DNA of 64,000 nt from positions 17,889 through 81,888 of the forward strand of contig JAHDBH010000001.1 of the NCBI GenBank assembly GCA_020630495.1, given 5' to 3'. The DNA is from Saprospiraceae bacterium (GTDB lineage Bacteria; Bacteroidota; Bacteroidia; Chitinophagales; Saprospiraceae). The notes under the pieces are model-generated. The model saw only the letters and a list, made by a program, of their open reading frames with translations, made no database searches and had not been told where the DNA came from. Positions 58,857 to 64,000 of this stretch are shown piece after piece; positions within the stretch are counted from its first letter, which is position 1; each line of letters opens with the position of its first letter. Position numbers and translations under genes: made by a program.

Positions 58857-59300
58857 ATGAAGAAGACGAACGTAGGAACTGCGTGGTCAGGATTCACGGC
58901 TTTGATTTTGACAGCCCTGTTATTTGTGGTATGTAGCACTAGCGCTACAGCTCAGACTGTAACGGTTGACGAAGCCTTAGACCTTGTGAATGCTGAGAAG
59001 CGCGAGATTGTACAATACTTCGAGGATAAGTTTCCCACTTTCCCCGATGTAAAGCCTATGGATCTGACTTCTGTGGACTGGGATCAGGTAAACCGAGTAA
59101 ATGCTTTGAACAGTCTCACCAGACAACTCACAGATGGCAATGCGCTATCTATGGAGGAAGAGGTGCGAGCTGCAGCACAGATCGATTATCCTGACTCTGG
59201 AAGCCCGCTTGGGCTCATAGCACAGAGGGAAAAGCATCCCAAGAGCGCTGACAATCCTGTTGTACTTGAGTCATACCTAAGGAATCTACTTGATCTCTAA
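58857..59300 (+). CDS. Small secreted hypothetical protein
   Basis: 147 aa with signal peptide (FTALILTALLFVVCSTSATAQ); no recognised family. Confidence 0.7.
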   Translation: MKKTNVGTAWSGFTALILTALLFVVCSTSATAQTVTVDEALDLVNAEKREIVQYFEDKFPTFPDVKPMDLTSVDWDQVNRVNALNSLTRQLTDGNALSMEEEVRAAAQIDYPDSGSPLGLIAQREKHPKSADNPVVLESYLRNLLDL

Positions 59301-59390
59301 GGGTATAGACAGATAGAACAAGAGAAAACCAATTATTTATCTAATTGACTTTTTAGTTAAAGTCACATGACGCGAAAAAAAACTAAAATT

Positions 59391-62300
59391 ATGACGACGA
59401 AAAAATTACGTATTTTTTCACTGTTGTTGTTGGCGTGTTGCTCCCTTTGGGTGACGCAGTCTTTCGCTCAGCAACAATGGTCGCCAGACCGCACTTTGAC
59501 GGAGTGTCCTGGCGCTACGATCTCTAGCACCCAGTCGGTTGTACTAGAGTTCGAATACCCTGTAGACGGTGTCTATGGTGTAGATTTTCGTTTGGATTTC
59601 GTAAGTCTTGATATCGATCATGCGCACGTAGCTGATCTTGATATCACACTTACAAGCCCAAGCGGTGTCGTAATCGACCTTACCTCTGATAATGGGGGTG
59701 CAGGAAACGCTTATGACAATACTAAGCTTGATGATGATGCTATGACTAGCGTTGTCACCGGCTCAGCTCCCTTTGATGGTGAGTTCAAGCCAGAGCAGCC
59801 GCTATCCACTCTGAACGGTGGAAGCACTGTAGGTACTTGGACAGTAACTATTGCAGATGATTTCTCACTTGACAATGGCGTTGCTAACTGTCTCACTCTA
59901 CAGTGGGAGAGAGCTACTGTTGCTCCATTTGAGTGTCCTGCAGATACTGTTATGGTTCCTATTACCAATGGCTCATGCGAGGCTTTCGTTGATTACTCTT
60001 CACTTTTCCCTACCACGGAAATTGATACAGTAGTAGTTAATGCTGGTCCTGCTGATGGTTCTGGTCTTGTACAAGGTATGTTCCTTGACGCTGACATCAC
60101 AGCTACTGACGTAGATGGTAACTCACTTGATTGCCAGTTTGTCATCACAGCTGTTGATATCACAGCACCTATCCTAGTATGTCCTGGAGATTTCACCGTT
60201 GGAGTTAATTCTGACGACTGTGATAGCTATACTCCAGCTGACAAGACGGAATTTGCTCCAGTTCAAGCTTTTGATAACTGTGCTGCCGCACTCACTTATG
60301 TAGTGATGAACGGTGGTGAGGAAATCGATGCAGGTGCTGGTGCTCCTCAGGGACCTCTCCCAACTGGTGTAAATGAGATTTGCTATACTCTCACTGAGTC
60401 TAGTGATGACGATGGTAACGGAGTATGGGCATCTAGCTGCTGTTTCAACGTTACTGTTGATATGCAGGAGATTCAACTTACGTGCCCTGACGATGTTGTA
60501 ATCGACCTAGCAGAGGGTGAGTGTGAGTATGTATCTGATGATGCAATCTTCCTTGCAGACGTAATGTCTGAGTGCATGGTAGATCTATCCTACATTGTGT
60601 TAGGACCATCAGGAGATACACTTAGCATGGATGACGGTACTGAGGCTGCCGCTACTTTCCCAGTAGGTACTTCTACAGTATGCTACATGGTTCCTGGTGA
60701 AGCAATGCCTATCATGGGTGGTGATTTCACTAGCGCGACTGGAGCTTTCATTACATCAGCTGATCCTACTCCATCTGTCCGTGAGGAAGTGGATGTAGAC
60801 ATCTTTGGTGTGATAGGAGTAGATGTTGCGGTAACTCAGTTAGAGCTCAATATCACTCATACTTGGACAAGTGACCTTGACATCTTCCTTGAAGCTCCAG
60901 ATGGTACTCGCCTAGAGTTGAGTACTGATAATGGTGGCCTAGGTGATAACTACACTGGAACCGTCTTCACAGATGAAGCTACTGCAAGTATCACTACAGG
61001 TTCTGCTCCATTTACTGGAATGTTCTTGCCTGAAGGTGGTACGTTCGCAGATGCTTTTGATGGTGTCGAAATCAATGGTACTTGGGTACTAGAAGTGGAT
61101 GATGATGCAGGAGGAGACGATGGAACACTAGATTCTTGGACTCTTTCATTTGGAGCTGCTGGTGCTGATCTAGCATCTTGTTGCTTCTCTGTTACTGTGA
61201 ACGATGTGTCAGCTGCATCTGTAGTTTGCCCACCAGAGACAGTAACTTTTGATGATGAGGATGATGGTGAAGAGAACTGTGGACACACTATGGGCAGTAC
61301 TGCTCTAGATGTAACCGCTACAGATGATTGTGGTGCAGCTACTGCAACTCACGATTATGCTGATGCTCCTTCTGATACTACTCTTGTCGGTGCTGTTTTC
61401 CCACTTGGTGAGACTACAATTACTTGGACCATATCAGATGAGTCTGGTAATACGTCAGAGTGTGTAATCAACATTACTGTTGAGAATACTACCCCTCCAG
61501 TTCTAGACTGTCCTAAAGATTGGACAATCACACTAGATCCTGGTGCTTGTGAGTATATCTTCAATTTCGAGGTTTCTGCTACTGATCCTTGTCAGTCTGT
61601 TTCAGGTAGTGCTACTCAGAATGCTTCTGCAAGCTGTGATGAGTTTGACACTGGAGGTAACCAAGGTCTAGTATGCGGTTTCGCTCCTACTCCTCTTGGA
61701 TACGGACGTATGTTTAGCCTTTCAGAGCTAGGTGTTTCTACTAATGCTCCTACATTCACTGTAGAAAGTCTGGATTTCATCGCTCGTGGATCTAATGGAT
61801 TTACAGATGTTGTACTATATGTATATGGATCTAATGATCCTGTACCGTCGTTCTCATCTATGACTTTGATCAACACACAGAGTTATGTACCACCAGCTGG
61901 TGCTGCTGATAAGTGTGTCACAGCTGTTACAGCTGTTGAGGTGCCTACAACTTTCTCACATGTGTTTATCGTGGTTGAAACTGATGCAACGGTATTTACA
62001 GGTGTACTTCCAGTACTATCTGATGATGATGCTCAGACTGCTCCTACATATGTTGATCTTACTAACTGTGCAGGTCTTGCATCTGATTGGATAGATCTTG
62101 CAGATGCTGTAGGTGGTGCTTTCCCATGGAGCCTTGCTCTTTGGGTGAACTTCTCTCAGATTTCAGATCAGGCTCCTGTGGAGCAAGATACTACTGGAGA
62201 CTTTGCGGATTTCGGTATGGGAGACGCTATTCCAGTTGGAGATTACACTTTCAGATTTACTTCTGATGATGGATTCGGTAATATAGCTGAGTGTACTTTC

Positions 62301-64000
62301 GACCTTACTGTCGAAGAGTTCCCATCAACTGTTACTGAACTAGCATGTAACGATCATATCAACCTTTCTCTTAATGAGAATTGTGAAGCGACTGTAACTG
62401 CTGACATCTTCCTAAAAGGTGACAGATACGGATGCTTTGATGACTATGTCGTCACTATTACTGATGAAGACGGAAACGTCTATGATAATACACTTGATGC
62501 AAGTGTTGTAGGAATTGAGCTTACTGTTATGGTAATGGATCCTGAGACAGGTAATGTCTGCTGGGGTACTCTAACTGTTGAAGATAAGCTAGGACCTGCG
62601 GTGATTTGTGCTGATCTTACCGTTGAATGCGATGACGAGATTCCAGTAGCGATAGCTCCTGAGCTTGATAGCGCAACTGTTACTTTCGAGGCAGGAAGCG
62701 GTGAAGAAATTAATAATACACTTGATCCAGTTGTAATTACTTGGGATGTAGACTTCGGTCGTCCTGGTGTTACAGTTGCGGATGTCAACGTAGCGCTCAA
62801 CATTACTCACACTTGGGTAGGAGATCTTACGATTGAGCTAGAAAGCCCAGCCGGAACTTCTACAACTATCTGGGGTGGTTTCTGTGGTGCAACTGATAAT
62901 CTCAATTTCATCGCTGATGATGAAGGAGATGAAGAAGGTGCATGTGCAGAATACAATGAGTCTAATCGTAGACTACAGTTCCCAGGTCTTGTTCCTGATC
63001 CTATGTTCAGTGAGTTTGATGGTGAGGATGCAAACGGTACTTGGACCCTGACTATCGCCGACGGTGTAGGTGGAGACAACGGTACTGTTGATTTTGTAGC
63101 ACTTGAGCTGTCTGTTGACGCTGATGAGGTTATGCCATCTGATGCTTGTGGTGATGTTGACGTCACTTTCGAGGATATTTCTGATACAGATATGATCTGT
63201 AGCGGTCCTTTCATCCGCATCATTGAGCGTGAGTTCACAGCTACAGATGCACAAGGTGCTTCTCAGTCATGTGTACAAACGATTTTCGTAAGACGTCCTG
63301 CTCTTGAAGAGATCAGCCGTCCACGTAACTTCGATGACCTAGATCTAGAATCTCTAGATTGTGGTGATTGTACGACTCCTGATTGTACTGGAATGCCTGG
63401 TGGCGATCTATGTACTAATTTCCAGATGACTTTCAAAGATCACGAACTACCGATTTGTGCTGGTTCATTCACGATCTTGAGAAAATGGAAGGTCATTGAT
63501 ATGTGTACAAGTGAGGTACTTGAGTTTGATCAAATTATCAAGGTACTTGATAAAGACGGTCCTACACTCATCTGCCCATTCAATGATGATATCGCTGATC
63601 CTAGCGATGCTGATTCTACTGACAATGTAACTACTGTACTTGCAAGCGTATTCGAGTGTACTGGTACTGTATCTGTTGATCTACCTGAAATCGTTGACGC
63701 ATGTGGTGCTTCTACCATTGCTGATTTCACTGTAGAGCTTGAAGGTCCTGCTGGTGTTGAGATTCGTTTCGTTGGTGTTGGTTACCAAATCATCGGAATG
63801 CCTCTAGGCTTCCACCAGTTCACTTACACAGTGACTGACGGTTGTGGTAATGCTACGTCTTGTGACTTCTTTATCGATGTCATTGACAAAGTACCTCCTA
63901 CACCTATCTGTGATGAAAACACAGAAGTAAGCCTTACATCTGATGGAACAGCAAGAGTATTTGCTGAGACATTTGACGATGGATCGCATGACAACTGTGT
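59391..64000 (+). CDS. Giant secreted protein with at least three proprotein convertase P-domain-like modules and HYR-like repeats; 3' end beyond window
   Basis: Open frame from ATG 59391 (MTTKKLRIFSLLLLACCSLWVTQSFAQQQ) to window end (absent from ORF track because there is no stop); P-domain motifs DLDITLTSPSGVVIDL, DLDIFLEAPDGTRLEL, DLTIELESPAGTSTTI. Confidence 0.9.
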   Translation, partial: MTTKKLRIFSLLLLACCSLWVTQSFAQQQWSPDRTLTECPGATISSTQSVVLEFEYPVDGVYGVDFRLDFVSLDIDHAHVADLDITLTSPSGVVIDLTSDNGGAGNAYDNTKLDDDAMTSVVTGSAPFDGEFKPEQPLSTLNGGSTVGTWTVTIADDFSLDNGVANCLTLQWERATVAPFECPADTVMVPITNGSCEAFVDYSSLFPTTEIDTVVVNAGPADGSGLVQGMFLDADITATDVDGNSLDCQFVITAVDITAPILVCPGDFTVGVNSDDCDSYTPADKTEFAPVQAFDNCAAALTYVVMNGGEEIDAGAGAPQGPLPTGVNEICYTLTESSDDDGNGVWASSCCFNVTVDMQEIQLTCPDDVVIDLAEGECEYVSDDAIFLADVMSECMVDLSYIVLGPSGDTLSMDDGTEAAATFPVGTSTVCYMVPGEAMPIMGGDFTSATGAFITSADPTPSVREEVDVDIFGVIGVDVAVTQLELNITHTWTSDLDIFLEAPDGTRLELSTDNGGLGDNYTGTVFTDEATASITTGSAPFTGMFLPEGGTFADAFDGVEINGTWVLEVDDDAGGDDGTLDSWTLSFGAAGADLASCCFSVTVNDVSAASVVCPPETVTFDDEDDGEENCGHTMGSTALDVTATDDCGAATATHDYADAPSDTTLVGAVFPLGETTITWTISDESGNTSECVINITVENTTPPVLDCPKDWTITLDPGACEYIFNFEVSATDPCQSVSGSATQNASASCDEFDTGGNQGLVCGFAPTPLGYGRMFSLSELGVSTNAPTFTVESLDFIARGSNGFTDVVLYVYGSNDPVPSFSSMTLINTQSYVPPAGAADKCVTAVTAVEVPTTFSHVFIVVETDATVFTGVLPVLSDDDAQTAPTYVDLTNCAGLASDWIDLADAVGGAFPWSLALWVNFSQISDQAPVEQDTTGDFADFGMGDAIPVGDYTFRFTSDDGFGNIAECTFDLTVEEFPSTVTELACNDHINLSLNENCEATVTADIFLKGDRYGCFDDYVVTITDEDGNVYDNTLDASVVGIELTVMVMDPETGNVCWGTLTVEDKLGPAVICADLTVECDDEIPVAIAPELDSATVTFEAGSGEEINNTLDPVVITWDVDFGRPGVTVADVNVALNITHTWVGDLTIELESPAGTSTTIWGGFCGATDNLNFIADDEGDEEGACAEYNESNRRLQFPGLVPDPMFSEFDGEDANGTWTLTIADGVGGDNGTVDFVALELSVDADEVMPSDACGDVDVTFEDISDTDMICSGPFIRIIEREFTATDAQGASQSCVQTIFVRRPALEEISRPRNFDDLDLESLDCGDCTTPDCTGMPGGDLCTNFQMTFKDHELPICAGSFTILRKWKVIDMCTSEVLEFDQIIKVLDKDGPTLICPFNDDIADPSDADSTDNVTTVLASVFECTGTVSVDLPEIVDACGASTIADFTVELEGPAGVEIRFVGVGYQIIGMPLGFHQFTYTVTDGCGNATSCDFFIDVIDKVPPTPICDENTEVSLTSDGTARVFAETFDDGSHDNC

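Noticed and set aside
59711-63989. Minus-strand ORFs and short plus-strand ORFs (59851, 61885) at the window end
   Set aside because: All overlap the continuous frame starting at 59391, which has coherent domain content.
1-64000. CRISPR arrays, prophage, IS elements, toxin-antitoxin or defence islands
   Set aside because: Looked for regularly spaced repeats, transposases, integrases, restriction-modification or Cas-like proteins; none seen.
1-64000. tRNA/rRNA genes
   Set aside because: No convincing cloverleaf or GGTTCGAATCC T-loop signatures noticed by eye; a tRNAscan-SE run would be decisive.

Overview
The window is a gene-dense chromosomal segment from a Bacteroidota bacterium, probably Saprospiria-like. 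The taxon is inferred from T9SS C-terminal sorting domains, a PorP/SprF protein and TAnnTTTG promoters. It holds about 50 credible CDSs. Housekeeping genes include hemW, pckA, rsmI, purS, pssA, lptC, ribA, mazG, rpsO, pnp, dcd and a tandem-fused ddl. There is a maltose/alpha-glucan utilisation operon (NUDIX regulator, two GH13, GH65, beta-PGM) and many secreted T9SS cargo proteins. A very large P-domain/HYR-like secreted protein is truncated by the window end. I saw no CRISPR array, prophage, IS element, rRNA or convincing tRNA. The most unusual signal is a dispersed ~18-nt element, RCWTTT-[4-nt stem]-GNAA/GACA loop-[complementary 4-nt stem], for example GCATTTGCGCGAAAGCGC. I found 18 copies by eye on both strands. 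They lie both inside genes (sense and antisense) and between genes, and stem sequences vary with compensatory pairing (13 different stems). This looks like selection for a nucleic-acid hairpin and no feature type I listed explains it. Other leads are a wHTH-PRTase regulator with a perfect 16-bp inverted-repeat operator candidate, a tandem Ddl with a divergent first active site, a seven-fold Kazal-like Cys repeat protein, and a 27-aa membrane micro-ORF behind a good promoter.
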